A DNA stretch of 64,000 bases from Mixophyes australis (GCA_036250195.1 JAVHZZ010000003.1:54489521-54553520); one strand, 5' to 3'; numbered from the stretch's first letter, positions 23,001-34,610 are shown. The notes: generated by a model not told the origin, from the letters alone. Program-made: numbers and translations.

Positions 23001-23163
23001 TTGTTTTGAATCAAGTACTGTTTTATTGAGTTTTAGTACATATAAAAGAGGAATGTACAAAAACAAACAAACAAAATTAGATGAAGAAAAAACAAAAAAA
23101 ACAAAAAAAGACAGAAAACAAAACGTAACATTGCATAACATGCGTCAGCCGTTTATCAGAGCC

Positions 23164-23359
23164 CTAGGGGGTAAATGTATGAACGTGCGGGTTCTTCAAC
23201 ACCCGTGTGTTCAGCGTGTTCGGCGATTAAATTTCAAGCGGCGCTGCATTGTAAAGGGAAGTTTCCCTTTACAATGCAGCGCCGCTTGAAATTTAATCGC
23301 CGAACACGCTGAACACGCGGGTGTTGAAGAACCCACACGTTCATACATTTACCCCCTAG
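23164..23359. repeat. 196-bp near-perfect palindrome (fold-back MITE)
   Basis: CTAGGGGGTAAATGTATGAA at the left is mirrored by TTCATACATTTACCCCCTAG at the right. By my reading the arms of about 93 bp differ at only two positions and meet at AAAGGGAA-GT-TTCCCTTT, with essentially no loop. Such closeness suggests a young insertion or arm homogenisation. It sits in the 3' UTR of the LINE. As RNA it would form one long hairpin. Confidence 0.93.
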
Positions 23360-23824
23360 AGTGAGATCAATGCGGGTATAAATATAGAGTAAAGAATGTA
23401 AATAATACAAAGTGATATAAAGTGAGAGGGGCAGGTCCGGATTTGACTAGACAAATACATACAAACATAATTGAATGCATAAATATTGTGCAAATACCAG
23501 TGTCGAAGGTACCACTTGAAGTTGCAAAGTTTATCAGAGCAGATTTAATAGAATTAGTAATACTTAGCCCGAGCCAAGCGGGGCTCTCTCATTTTACTAG
23601 CTAGAATCCTGAACCACCCTTCTTCGTCTATGCTTAGATTCGTACCACAAGGACCAGACTTCATGATATTTGTGCTCAGCCCTTCGCAAAGTATAAGTGT
23701 ATCTCTCATGGTCCATAGTATCATATACCAAGGCCTTCCAATTGTGGTAATCTGGTTTTACGCTTGCAAGCCAGTTACGCGCAATGACAACTTTTGCTAA
23801 AGTAAGTGCTATGAAAACAAATTT

Positions 23825-24943
23825 CTAAAGAGGTACACTTAGATTATCCTCTAGTGATATCCCAAATAGGCATAACTTAGGTTCCAGGGGAGGGATTCCG
23901 GGTACAATCCCAACAATACATTTCCATATTCTTTTCCAGAAGGTATGGACCACCTGACAATCCCATAGTAAATGCCAGAAGTTGCATCCTGGCTGACTGC
24001 ACTTAGGGCAATTAACGTTCCGAGTCCTATCCATTGTTGCCAGGGACATTGGAGTGTGATATACCCTGTGTAAAATATAAAAGTCAATTTGTTGGAAATG
24101 AACCGAAGAAGTGGCGAGTTTTATGCTTTTTAGGATATGACACCACTCCACCTAATCAATTGTGCCAATATTGGATTCCCACTTTACTTTAAGAGGTAAT
24201 AGACTATTACTTGTCTTATGATGGTTAAGCTCCGCATACACAGAAGAAATAACTCTGCGACCCTTCATACTCTCTAATAGGGATGTGATAGGAGAAGTAA
24301 CCAATGTGAGGGGGGTGTTCCCGAACTGAGACTGAGTAGCATGTCTGATTTGCAAATAACGAAAGAAAGCCCTCTGGGGGATCTGGAAATCTCTCTTAAA
24401 TTGTTCAAAAGATTTGAACCGATTTGTTTCATACAGCTGACCCACCGTAGACACCCCCAAACGCCACCAGAAACAGTCCCCACTCAATTTACGCAATTCA
24501 GGCAGAGTGTCATTATACCAGATCGGAGTATCTGCATCCACTCCTTTCCCCCCAAGGATTTTATGTGCCATATTCCAGGTCCTAATAGCCTGTGTAATGA
24601 TAGGAGCATCTAGTTTACGAATCCGACCCATCAAAAGCACCTGCAATGGGGTGAACTGAGGCCCCACCCACTCACCAATAAGGCCCAACAAAGAGCCGGC
24701 ACTACTTCCACTCAACCATTCAATCAATTGTGACAACTGAGCTGTCATGTAATATAATCTGAGATTTGACAAAGCCAGGCCGCCATCAAACTTGGATTTA
24801 CATACGGTACTACATTTTATTCTGACCCTTTTATCACCCCAAATGAATAAGGAGAGTATTGAGTTTATGAGCTGAAAAATTTTATTCGGAATGTATATGG
24901 GAGAATGTTGCAGCACATAAAGATATTTAGGCTGCATGAGCAT
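23825..24943 (-). pseudogene. LINE ORF2 C-terminal part (thumb/post-RT and zinc knuckle)
   Basis: About 372 codons stay in one frame with a single in-frame stop (TAG at 24152-24154). The start has L1-type post-RT motifs: YVLQHSPIYIPNKIFQLIN, then FIWGDKRVRI, then GGLALSNLRLYYMTAQ. The end has HRVYHTPMSLATM followed by CPKCSQPGCNFWHLLWDC, a Cys-His cluster (C-x2-C, then H-x4-C) typical of the L1 ORF2 C-terminus, and FWKRIWKCI. In the family this protein nicks DNA and reverse-transcribes its own mRNA; neither active domain is present here. Only one nonsense change in this length suggests a fairly young copy. Confidence 0.88.
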
Positions 24944-25013
24944 GCCTGATTTACTTGCATTTTAAGAAACAAAAATGCAATTTATGTTCGTTTTGAGTGC
25001 TTTAACGATTCAG

Positions 25014-25296
25014 GCCCTTAGTGTTATGAGCAAAGCAGAAAACAAAAAAAGAACATTTGCACCTAGACAAAACAATGTTGAGCCGGAGGGGGAGGGCAAA
25101 TTTAAAATGTGCAGACAGATTTAGACTTGGGAGTGGGCATGTGGAAGCTCAACTCTAAATTGCAGTGCAAAAATAAAGCTGCCTAGTACGTGTGCTACAT
25201 GAGCAATCAGTTTTTACCCTGCATGCAAACAAAACAAATTCATTTGTGGTTTGTCCAGGAGCAGATTTGTTCCTTTTTTTGTTTAGCTCTTAACGT
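25014..25296. mobile_element. MITE family D, copy 3
   Basis: Termini TTATGAGCAAAGCAGAAAAC and, inverted, GTTAAGAGCTAAACAAAAAA match imperfectly. The inside has GCCGGAGGGGGAGGGCAAAT, TTTAAAATGTGCAGACAG and TGGTTTGTCCAGGAGCAGAT. This uninterrupted copy (GCTCAACTCTAAATTGCAGT) gives the empty-site reference for the insertion in copy 2. Confidence 0.78.
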
Positions 25297-26206
25297 TAAC
25301 TAAGCAACCTCAACCCCAACACCAGCACTGAGTGCTGGTGTTAGGGTTGGTGTTACTTAAATATTTAGATAATAGATATTTAGTTACTATTATCTTTTGA
25401 ACAATAAGATAATGTTTATTACAACACTGAACTCTTTATTTTCACTTCCTATACTAGTCAATGGGCTAACTAAACTCTTTTAAAATGATGCTTAAGCAGT
25501 AATATACATTGTACACAGTTGTATAAACAATTATAAACTCCTTTTTGACTTTTTATATTCTGCCTTGAGATTTTGCAGTTCCACAAACCCCAATTAGTAA
25601 CATGAAACATCTGGATGTCTTTGGGGGTACAAGGCATTTTCTATTAGTGAGAGCCAGACTATGGGGAGTCTGAGAGAGTTTCCACCTTGTTTATTTTAGT
25701 CCAAGGGACTGTTTATACTCCAATGAGGTGTGCAATTAGGCATTAGATGGGGTGATAAAAGCAAAACAATGAAGGAGATGGCCCCTGAAGTTGCAACTTG
25801 TAAACTAAATAACAAACTCCATTAATGACAAGATAAATATAAGATACAACAAAATATTTGTTGCAGAACATAATGTGATTATGTGGCATGCCAGAGTTCC
25901 AAGTATATATACAAGTATAGTAAATGCTTAGAAGTAGCTTTATCCTAAACCTCTAAGGTAAAATAAAATAACAGCATTTGCAATATGATCGCTACTGCAG
26001 AACTGCTTATAGGTTTCTGTTGTTGTTTAACTGACAGTATGGCTTTAAGAGAATTAAACATTTAACATCTTTAGATATTATTATAATTACAAATATGAAA
26101 TACAAAAACGAAAAACATTAGCAATGAAAACAAATTAGTAGAATGATTATCTTTGGGGTTAAGATCCTCACTGAGTAGGCCGTACACAGAGCTACATGAA
26201 TAATTC
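25297..26206. other. Intergenic, nothing recognised
   Basis: AT-rich sequence without family motifs. A short AACACCAGCACT / AGTGCTGGTGTT inverted repeat lies at about 25318-25344. Confidence 0.4.
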
Positions 26207-26528
26207 ATCATCATCACCATTTATTTATAATAACTAATTCCGCAGCACTCACTCACATCAGTCTCTGCCCCATTGGGGCTTACAGTCTAAATTTCCTAAC
26301 ACACAGACAGACACAGACAGACACACAGACGATGGTCAATGTGTTAGCAGCCAATTAACCTACCAGTATGTTTTTGGAGTGTGGGAGGAAACCGGAGCAC
26401 CCGGAGGAAACCTACACGAATACAGGGAGAACATACAAACTCCACACAGATAAGGCCATGGTCGGGAATTAAACTCATGACCCCAATGCTGTAAGGCAGA
26501 AGTGCTAACCACTACGCCAGTGTGCTGC
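26207..26528 (-). mobile_element. tRNA-derived SINE (copy 7, minus strand)
   Basis: TCATCATCACCATTTATTTA starts the tail side, and GCTAACCACTACGCCAGTGT with GCTGCCC ends the head. The segment between ATTTATTTAT and AACTAATTCCGCAG has lost the usual AGCGCC. Confidence 0.85.
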
Positions 26529-26764
26529 CCAAAAATTGTTTAACCTGGACACACAGCTGATCGTGCAGGATTGTCATTGACAAATATGACGAAATCCGTC
26601 CATTTGGCCCATCAGGCCAACCAGTCGGTTCACTTCTGCCTTTTTTGCAGAGCGTTAATGTAGTCAGGAGACGACTGTACCCATTGACCACATATTCTGA
26701 TCACAACATGTACACTCTGTAAAATCAGGACAATTGCAGGCTGGCAGCATGTATGGGCACCTAT

Positions 26765-27915
26765 CAGAGCCGGATTTAGACCTCATAGGCCCCTAGGCAG
26801 GATACTGTTTTTGGGCCCTCTCCCTGAAACAATCCATAGCACTATATTTTTGCAGCCTACCATATACCCCTATAGTTACGTAGAAGTGAAAGCATGTGCC
26901 GCCGCATGCCTACCATATACCCCTATAGTTAAGCAGATATGAAAGCATGTGCCGCCAAAGTAGGTGAGGGCGTGGCTTGCATCTTTGGGGGCGTACCTAA
27001 CATGTGAAAAGAGCAAGGCCACCCTGCTGCAGAAAAAGGCACCCCATAATAATTACCAAGCAGTCCCGTTTTTTTAAGTAGTTGGGTCAAAACAACTTAA
27101 TAAATATTGAAGTCAGGGCAGAAATACTTACTTAAGTTGTTTGCAAAAATAATACGCATAAATCCAAGTATGTGCTCTTGTCACTTTTGTCCCTCTATCA
27201 TCACACTGTGCCCCTTCATTGTCACTTTTGCCCCTTCACAATATCACATGTGCCCTTTCACCATCGCCTCTGTGCCCATCACCATCACCACCTCTGTGCC
27301 CTTCACCATCACCACCTCTGTGCCAATCACCATCACCAATTCTGTGCCCCTTCACCATCACCACCTCTGTGCCCTTCACCATCACCACTTCTGTGCCAAT
27401 CACCATCACCACTTCTGTGCCAATCACCATCTCTGTGCCCTTCACCATCACCACCTCTGTGCCCATCACCACCTCTGTGCCCATCACCATCACCACTTCT
27501 GTGCCCCTTCACCATCACCACCTCTGTCCCTCCGTTGTTTTACTTACCTTTCTATTGCCTTTCTTCTCCGGCGCGTTGCTCCTCCTCGGTCAGTCCAGAT
27601 TTAAAAAAAAAAAGTCACGTGATCGCTCGTCGGGTCCCGTCAGCCTCTCCTCCTCTCTCTATCACTAAGACACTGAGAGGAGAAGAGGCCGCCGGGACCC
27701 GATTCGCAGCACCCTTCCCCCCTCCCCCGATTCGCGGCACCTGACCCCCCCTCCCCCGACTCGCGGCACCCCCCCCCTCGCTACTCGGGGGAGGGGCCGA
27801 TTTTTTTTTATTTATTTTTTTAAAAAAATTGCTCCTGTCCCCCCCAGCTGTGCCCCCCGAGAGCCGCTAGGCCCTAGGCAGGTGCCTAGGTTGCCTAGCG
27901 GTAGATCTGGCCCTG
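26765..27915. mobile_element. hAT-type non-autonomous element, 1151 bp, with target duplication
   Basis: It begins CAGAGCCGGATTTAGACCTC and ends, on the other strand, CAGGGCCAGATCTACCGC. It is flanked by identical 8-bp sequences GCACCTAT at 26757-26764 and 27916-27923. Eight-bp duplications with CAGRGCC ends are the hallmark of hAT transposons. There is no transposase. The interior holds a CACCATCACC minisatellite (27244-27531) and a C/G-rich part with TTCGCGGCACC repeats. The long frames inside come from the minisatellite. Confidence 0.9.
27244..27531. repeat. Minisatellite inside the hAT element
   Basis: About a dozen variable units of roughly 21-24 bp follow the pattern CACCATCACCACCTCTGTGC plus CC, CAAT or CTT variants. 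All three plus frames stay open through most of it, which explains the 149-190-codon histidine-, serine- and proline-rich frames. These are not genes. Confidence 0.92.
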
Positions 27916-27923
27916 GCACCTAT

Positions 27924-29957
27924 ACCCTTGTTGGAAGGCACTACCTTCGATGTAAACAAGTCATCTGACATAATAGCAGCCACTATTTTACCAGTGCCAT
28001 TCCCGAGTCAAAATGTCAATTAAAGCAGCCAGTGATACCAGTGGTAAAATTAGATTCTCCAACCAAAAAGATAAACAAACAAGTCTTTATTTGATTTTGT
28101 GCTTTGTCTTCAATGACCTCCACCATACTTTGATGATGGCGAAGGTGCACAATGATTACTCACTTTACAACGGGATCACCGTGCCTCTTGTCCTGAATGA
28201 ATCAGTCTATAAAAGAGTGCACGACAACTGATATTGGGAAGGAAAAAAGATATTTTAAGAAACAGCAAGAATATTGTGTATTGCAGAATGGCAACTCAAG
28301 CTCAATGGCACCCAAGATAAAGACTGACTTTAAAAAAAAAATCAAGTTAGCTTAGTTTTCTTTCCTGACTCTGTCCCCCTCGCCCTGTATTTTGCTCCCT
28401 GAAAAAACAATTGCTTTAAAAAAAAAACAGCGAATTATGGCTTTGCAAAGTATTGGGTATGATCATGCAAACAGCATTGAGCATGGTCAATGAGGGCTTA
28501 TAACACAAGCTGTCACAGTGCTAACATCAAAAAGTTAGAGCTGTGTGACCATATAAATCAGCGTATAATAACATTATTATAAAAGCCCTTTGTCCAGAAT
28601 ATTATACAGCCAATTATACAACCCAATTCAATTTCAAATTGCAAATATAAAAAGTTGTCCTCTGTTATTCAGCAGATTCCCCAGCCTCAGGGCCATGGTT
28701 AATAACCCCCAGGAATACCATTAGTGCTGCCACTTATTACCACAAGGAAATGCGACAGGTACTCTGGATGCAGTTGTTAATCTGATCTTATAAACATACT
28801 AAAGGCTGCTTCTCCTGAACCATGGGCTTACTGAAAGAGGCAGCCAAAGTGTCAGTATTACTCAGTGATAGTTTATGTTAGTAGTATCACTTACAGGGCC
28901 TGCCCTATCCCATCTGGTAATTAGCACTAGATATGTGGTGGTATTACGGTTCTCCATTCAATAAGTAGGGTGAGGCGCCATGAAGGAGGGCAGCTGACGA
29001 TAACTTCTGGACCACACTTATACTGAGGCCTATGTGGAGGGAGGACATGCTGTCAGCTTCAGGAGTTCAGCCAAAGGTGTACTTAATGACTAAAGGGCTG
29101 CCTCATCGGCCTTCTCCTGGCTGAATACCGCGCCACAGCTATATTGTCTAAAGGGTTGTTCAAATGTCCTCTATATAAGACAACTATATTGCTAGTAAAA
29201 GTAAACTACAGTCCGTATATGATACACCCTTAATTACCGAGTGAATAACACAGATCCATTCATCACTATACAGTAAAGCCCTATAAGCCCTACAGCTCCT
29301 ATAATCATTGCACAGCACTAGTGTGACATAATATTTGGCTGCCTCTTATCTCATGACAGTCTGTACGCCTGCAGTCCCAAAAGCCCAAGCAAGTGATTTA
29401 GGGACTGCAGCTGTCAGTCTCCAGCACACTTCTTATGTAACGATTGTATGAGGAAGAGCATGAGGATTGATCTGTTTGTCACTGTGTTCCTCCTCATGTA
29501 ATAATTGTATGAGACACACGATGATATGGGGGTAGTACAGAGGAAATGGAGAGATGACAGCTGGGAGGCAGTGGTGGATCTAAGTATTTTGATTAGTGGG
29601 GCAGTTTAATGACCGTATAACAAAGGTACATCTGTTTGTGTATATCTGGATTCCCTGTGCTCTATACTCCACTTCTGCTATCTGCTGTGTACCTAGGCCT
29701 GTGTGGATGTGACCCCGCATATTGTATGATCTCATTAAACTCATTCATGTTATTATAGTTTAAATAAATGTTTAATCAATTTATTTACATTTCTCACAAT
29801 ATATGGGGATTGTAGTTTATTTTTAGAAAAATCAAACATATATAACTGTGTTTGAACACAACATATATCTCTGTATACCTCTCTCTATAACATGATGACA
29901 ACAACATAAATCAAAATAAAACACAGTACAGTTTTCAATCCCACCTCATCCTTAAAT
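27924..29957. other. Intergenic, candidate conserved non-coding DNA, no gene
   Basis: Repeat-free complex sequence at about 27960-28260 and 28560-28860 could hold conserved non-coding elements. A 72-codon frame at 28013-28231 has no domain that I recognise. At 29571-29625 a hAT-like end (CAGTGGTGGATCTAAGTATT) appears without a partner. Confidence 0.25.
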
Positions 29958-30400
29958 CTCCAAAGCATAATACATTCTCCGTCCACATCAGCAATTCTCC
30001 AAAACACAGTACACCCTTCCTCACCCTACATTATAAAATCTCCAAAACACAGTACACCCTTCCTCACCCAGTGGCGGATCCAGGGGGGGGCGAAGCAGGG
30101 GCTTGCTGCCGGCGGCTGCACACTATGTGCAGGTCCATTCGGCAGTGACAGACAGGGAGAGTATGCTGACCGGCTGCTATGATTGTGTTTAAACACAATC
30201 AAAGTAACCGGGCAGCACACTCTCCCTCCCTGTCACTGCCGAATGGACCTGCACATAGTGTGCAGCTGCAGACAGCCTTAGGTGTCAAAAAGGGAGCGGG
30301 GCCTAAATCGCCCCAGGTAAAACTATTTTCTAGGTCCACCCCTGTCCTCACCCCACATCATCAAATCTCCAAAACAGAGTATACCCCTCTTTTCCTCTTC
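29958..30400. repeat. About 42-bp tandem repeat, split by a hAT MITE
   Basis: Units containing TCTCCAAAACACAGTACACC, then CTTCCTCACCC and a CATCATCAAA-like spacer, occur about four times: near 29956, 29996, 30038 and 30365. The third unit is interrupted at TCCTCACC by the element at 30069-30344. Confidence 0.75.
30069..30344. mobile_element. hAT-type fold-back MITE, 276 bp, perfect 8-bp target duplication
   Basis: It starts CAGTGGCGGATCCAGG and ends, on the other strand, CAGGGGTGGACCTAGA. It is flanked by TCCTCACC at 30061-30068 and 30345-30352. The inside is an imperfect palindrome (TATGTGCAGGTCCATTCGGC against GCCGAATGGACCTGCACATA) centred near GTGTTTAAACAC. It has no coding capacity. Confidence 0.92.
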
Positions 30401-31639
30401 ACATTGAATACACCAGAGGCTGATCCACTCACAGAAGAAGAAGGGATCCTTACCTGAGCATCCTCCACTTCACAGCACCAGGTGAGAGACAGACTATACG
30501 GCCTTACACGCTGACAATCCATCGAAGAGCAGGAACTCAGCTTCTGAGGGCTGAGCTTCTGTTAGCGCAGACGTCGGTCAAGCAATCTTGTGAATTAGTA
30601 GACTTGCCTGCATTTCAAATGTGCCTGTTAACTAGAGTGAGGGAAGAGTCGCACTACAGCTGTGTAAGGAGCAGGAGGCAGCAGGTGTCCTTAGTATGCA
30701 CATGCATCCTGCACTAAAAACACAGACATTGGGTATTTTATTTATATATTAGGTAGTAGCGCAGGGGGGGAGGTTACACCTGTATAATTTTGGCACTGGG
30801 TGATAAGGATCTTACATCCCTTCATGTTAGTAATGGTAGCAAGCTCAGTAGGGCATTTTTGCGGCATCTCTCACCTGATAAAGCAATACATGTTCTCCAC
30901 CAGTTCTTTCCCATAACTACAACAGGAGCGGAGAAGTATAGTTATGGGGTTTGCACTACCGGCACAGAAATCACTGTTTGTTCAGCAAAACAGTTTCCTT
31001 GGGTCCAGTCACATCATGGTTTGCAGCAGGTACACAGTGTAAGGTCAGCACATGTTTTATCCACTGTAGGGAGTAAGTTATGCATAACAGGCAGTTTATA
31101 CCAATGACGGTGCTGCCTATTTGTGTTTAATGAAAAACAGCAGCCAATTGCAGATAGCGACACTTTTATTGGCTGCATTGCCTGCTATATGTAAATGAAG
31201 TAATGCAGCTCATCACAGGCCACCACTCTGTCCGACAGTTGAAGGAGCCCCTATTTGTATCCGATCCAGATCCATATCTAGGTTCATCACTGCTAATTTA
31301 GGCCAAGGTTTCGGCTTGGTCTCCCACCCAGCCTAATCTCCTGCCTGGCCCTCCGGATCTTCATCACCTCCTGTGCCCTCCATCCACCTGAGTACTTGTC
31401 ATCCCACAAAACTCGGGAGTGCTCTGGTGGCCAAATGGGTGAGGACACTGAGACCTGCTGCCTATCTCCAGTTAAAGTCATCTAAGCCCCTGCACCATGG
31501 TGGCACCTGCACCATCCAGCTTTCTGCACCACCTCTAACGGATGCTATTATGGAGCCCTGCACCATCATGGCCCCATCTAGGCCTCTGCCCCATCCCTGC
31601 CACTGCATCTTGCAAACCATGCAATAGTGCACCCCACTA
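30401..31639. other. Intergenic, nothing firmly recognised
   Basis: A 105-codon plus frame (30790-31107) and an 84-codon frame (31373-31627) have no family resemblance that I recognise. No terminal repeats were found. Confidence 0.3.
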
Positions 31640-32362
31640 AGCCAATTGTCATATTTGTGCCTATTGTCTCTCATTACATCTCCCTTAAGAATGTAGGCTC
31701 TCACAGGCAGGGTTCTCTACCCTATGTTTCATGTCTATCCACTTTCCGTCTTCCACGCTTATCCCTGCTATGTGTTATGCTGAGTAGCTTCTGTATGCTA
31801 TGCAATTTGTTCTGTTAATTTATTACTATACTTACTGTACCCATGTATGCTTACTGTTCTCATGTATGCTTACTGTTCTCATGTATGCTTACTGTACCCA
31901 TGTATGCTTACTGTTCTCATGTATGTTTACTGTTCTCATGTATGCTTACTGTACCCATGTATACTTACTGTACCCATGTATGCTTACTGTACCCATGTAT
32001 GTTTACTGTTCTCATGTATGCTTACTGTACCCATGTATGCTTACTGTTCTCATGTATGCTTACTGTACCCATGTATACTTACTGTACCCATGTATGCTTA
32101 CTGTACCCATGTATGTTTACTGTTCTCATGTATGCTTACTGTACCCATGTATGCTTACTGTTCTCATGTATGCTTACTGTACCCATGTATGCTTACTGTT
32201 CTCATGTATGCTTACTGTACCCATGTATACTTACTGTACCCATGTATGCTTACTGTACCCATGTATGCTTACTGTTCTCATGTATGTTTTAACTGTATAA
32301 TTATGTTAGGTGCTACTGAATCTTTGGAGGCATATTAATAAACAATAATGATGATGATGATC
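31640..32362 (+). mobile_element. LINE-tail-like sequence enlarged by a minisatellite
   Basis: The left flank (GAATGTAGGCTCTCACAGGC, AGGGTTCTCTACCCTATG) resembles the LINE tails at 12280 and 18822. The right end is CATATTAATAAACAATAATG followed by (GAT)n, the usual tail type here. Between them the 19-bp minisatellite has grown. The assignment to the L2-like family rests on this layout and is moderate. Confidence 0.5.
31836..32290. repeat. 19-bp minisatellite, about 24 copies
   Basis: The unit is TACTGTACCCATGTATGCT, alternating with TACTGTTCTCATGTATGCT and a few GTATACT or GTATGTT variants. Because 19 is not a multiple of three and the unit has no stop in any phase, all three plus frames stay open for about 150 codons. 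They are not genes. Confidence 0.95.
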
Positions 32363-32412
32363 ACAGGTCCTGATCCCAGTCTGTAGAATATATCTATTGT
32401 GGCCAGTGCTAG

Positions 32413-32878
32413 TAATACCCCATTCATACTGCACAAAAATCCCGGGTTTTTGCCGGGGCGAGCTCAAACAACCTGGGATTTATCGAGGGGTAATTCCCGG
32501 GTCGGACCTGGGTTGCCTGCACTATGAATGGTGCAACCCGGGTTTTTCAACCCGGGTTGCACAGAAAACAAGCTGATTGGCTGTCTGTCTGTCTCTGGAG
32601 GATCACCACCCACTTTTGCATCATCTTTATGCGTCAAAAAACCAGTTACCTTTCAAAGACATCACCATTTTTCAGCCAATGAAAGCTGCTCTGGTGATGA
32701 CTCCCACAAATTGCCAGAGCAAAGACTTGTGCAGTATGAATGGGGTCAACCCGGGAAATTCCTGGGTCCGAGGTGCAGTATGAATGGTGTTTCTGAGCTG
32801 GGACGCTCCGAGCCACGGCAAAAACCTGGCTTGAAAAACCCGGGATATTGCCGGGGCGGCAGTATGTAAGCGGTATTA
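32413..32878. mobile_element. MITE family E, complete copy
   Basis: The ends TAATACCCCATTCATACTGC and, inverted, TAATACCGCTTACATACTGC define it. The subterminal parts are rich in CCCGGG and ATTCATACTGC/GCAGTATGAAT motifs, and the centre has CAAGCTGATTGGCTGTCTGT. The broken copy at 7923-8451 matches it. The target duplication is ambiguous. The 113-codon frame inside is chance. Confidence 0.85.
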
Positions 32879-33393
32879 GTGAACAGATGAGTAGCACAGA
32901 ACTACCATAGGAAGACCAGTAATGTATGTCAGCATTGTCTTGTACATCACATAATGGTTGGACTTCTAATAATGGAGTAAACGGATGTGCACTTTATGAC
33001 TAACATACAAGAGGAATTGTGTATTATGTAGTTGGAATCACTTAGCCTCTCCAATATATTCGGGACATCACAGGGGTCAGAGCCTTGCATAATGGGCATC
33101 ACAGGGGGCTGAGCAATGTATAAGTGTCCGCAAAAGGGGCTGGGCATTATATAATGGACATTAGATTGGGGTCTGTGCCTTCTACAAAGTGTAATGTGAA
33201 TCAAGGGGGAGTTCCCAGGGCTTAACTAATGAAAAAGATCACAGCAGTTAAATTCTACCCTAATAACCTCAACTTTCTCACATACTGCAAACATTCACAA
33301 AGACTTGGTGATTAAAGAGCAATCGCCAAAGGAAGTCAAGAACATCTTCCAATGGAATTCATCTATATAGGAACATTGTGCTCTAAGCCCTGT
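32879..33393. other. Intergenic, nothing recognised
   Basis: Short imperfect repeats of CATCACAGGGG and GGGCTG at about 33060-33150, otherwise nothing. Confidence 0.35.
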
Positions 33394-33572
33394 CTCTTAT
33401 CCTTATCTGTGTGGAATTTGTATGTTGTCCCTGTGTTTGAGTGGGTTTCCTCCCACACTCCAAAAATATACTTATAAGCTCCAGTGGGGCAAGGACTGAT
33501 GTGAGTGTGATCTCTGTACAGCGCTGCGGAATTAGTGGCGATATATAAATAGCTACTGCTGATGACGGTAAT
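33394..33572 (+). mobile_element. 5'-truncated SINE copy (copy 8)
   Basis: It starts at CCTTATCTGTGTGGAATTTG and runs through GGTTTCCTCCCACACTCC to GCGATATATAAATAG and a degenerate GAT tail. The tRNA-like head and part of the body (the CATACTGGTAGGTTAATTGG block) are missing. Confidence 0.8.
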
Positions 33573-34610
33573 GATGGTAAACTTTTATCATACTATTGTA
33601 TCTCACTGATCCTAATACATGTATTGTTTTCTCCAATCTGTAATTATCAATGGTATTGAAACTAAGATGTAACAAAAGATTCTCATACACATAGACTATG
33701 TCCACATTTACCTTTTTGCTGGAGCAAATTAGAGTAAATTGGCAATATGCAAACATTATCCTGCAAATGTCAGAGAGGATGTACCTTTAAGGAACAAGGG
33801 TTGTTCCCTTCATTTGTATCGTGCTTTTATTAAATAAACTTTTTGCAAATCAGCTTATATTGTAAAACTGAATTGAAGGCTCAGAATCACTGAAATTCAT
33901 TAAAAAAAAATCAAGCTTGACACATAATTTTGCTAATTTCTACCCAAAAATACTGGCTAAGGAGCACACGATACATTGGATCTTCTTGTCTACACAATAA
34001 ATACTCATAGAGGCAAGGGAAATAGTGTCACATTAGCAAACAACTTTAACCTGCCTGATGATTGCATTGTGCCTACTGATAATGCAGCCAGAATTTACAC
34101 ATGAAAGATCTATCTTACAGCCTCTTTCTTCTCCTCTGAGCACTGTTTACCATTTCAATAGTAAGCTGCCAAGCTAGGTTTATGTAAGTTAGTAGCACCT
34201 TAAAAAGAAATAATGCCCCTTAGGATCCTAACGGATAAAAACGTAATAATATAGTACTATTGACCACAATAAAGTCCAAATGTGTATAAGCACATGGGAC
34301 AATGAATGTCAACATGCTATCCATTGTGAAATCCACTGAATGTATTACGTGTGCTTGAGAAGAATGTACATACAGCTAGCTGCAGGACATCAGAATGGAT
34401 ATTGGCCAAATGAATTGTAAGATCTATTAAATTATTCACGTTCATTAAAAAGTACAACACAATCATTATTAGTCATTGCATTGATATAAGTAACTTAGTG
34501 GGACTTGTTTAAACAATGCTGAGATATAATATATAAGATATGAGATTTTGAAAGAACCAATGTGATACTAATTGTCACTAGACAGGATTGCAAAGAATGA
34601 AGGTATAGAT
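33573..34610. other. Intergenic AT-rich DNA, nothing recognised
   Basis: No gene or family motif was seen. Confidence 0.4.

Larger units (their letters stand above)
23001..24943 (-). mobile_element. L1/Tx1-like LINE, 5'-truncated, minus strand
   Basis: The element runs right to left: C-terminal half of ORF2 (24943-23825), then a 3' UTR down to about 23001. An AATAAA-type signal on the minus strand (CTCAATAAAACAG) lies at about 23017. The 3' UTR is interrupted by the palindrome at 23164-23359. The endonuclease and most of the reverse transcriptase are missing, typical of a 5'-truncated LINE insertion. Confidence 0.8.

Noticed and set aside
26515..26764. A further MITE between the SINE and the hAT element
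   Set aside because: Some phrases suggest worn terminal repeats, but I could not match two ends.
27107..27744. Histidine/serine/proline-rich frames up to 190 codons, also on the minus strand
   Set aside because: They come from the CACCATCACC minisatellite inside a hAT element.
30790..31107. 105-codon plus-strand frame starting at an apparent Met
   Set aside because: Composition is normal but I recognise no family, and it lies in repeat-like surroundings; not enough to call a gene.
31800..32338. Three overlapping plus-strand frames of about 150-166 codons
   Set aside because: They are produced by a 19-bp minisatellite with no stop in any phase; all three frames are equally open.
32528..32869. 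113-codon frame matching an 87-codon minus-strand frame at 7896-8159
   Set aside because: The similarity reflects two copies of MITE family E, not a shared gene.
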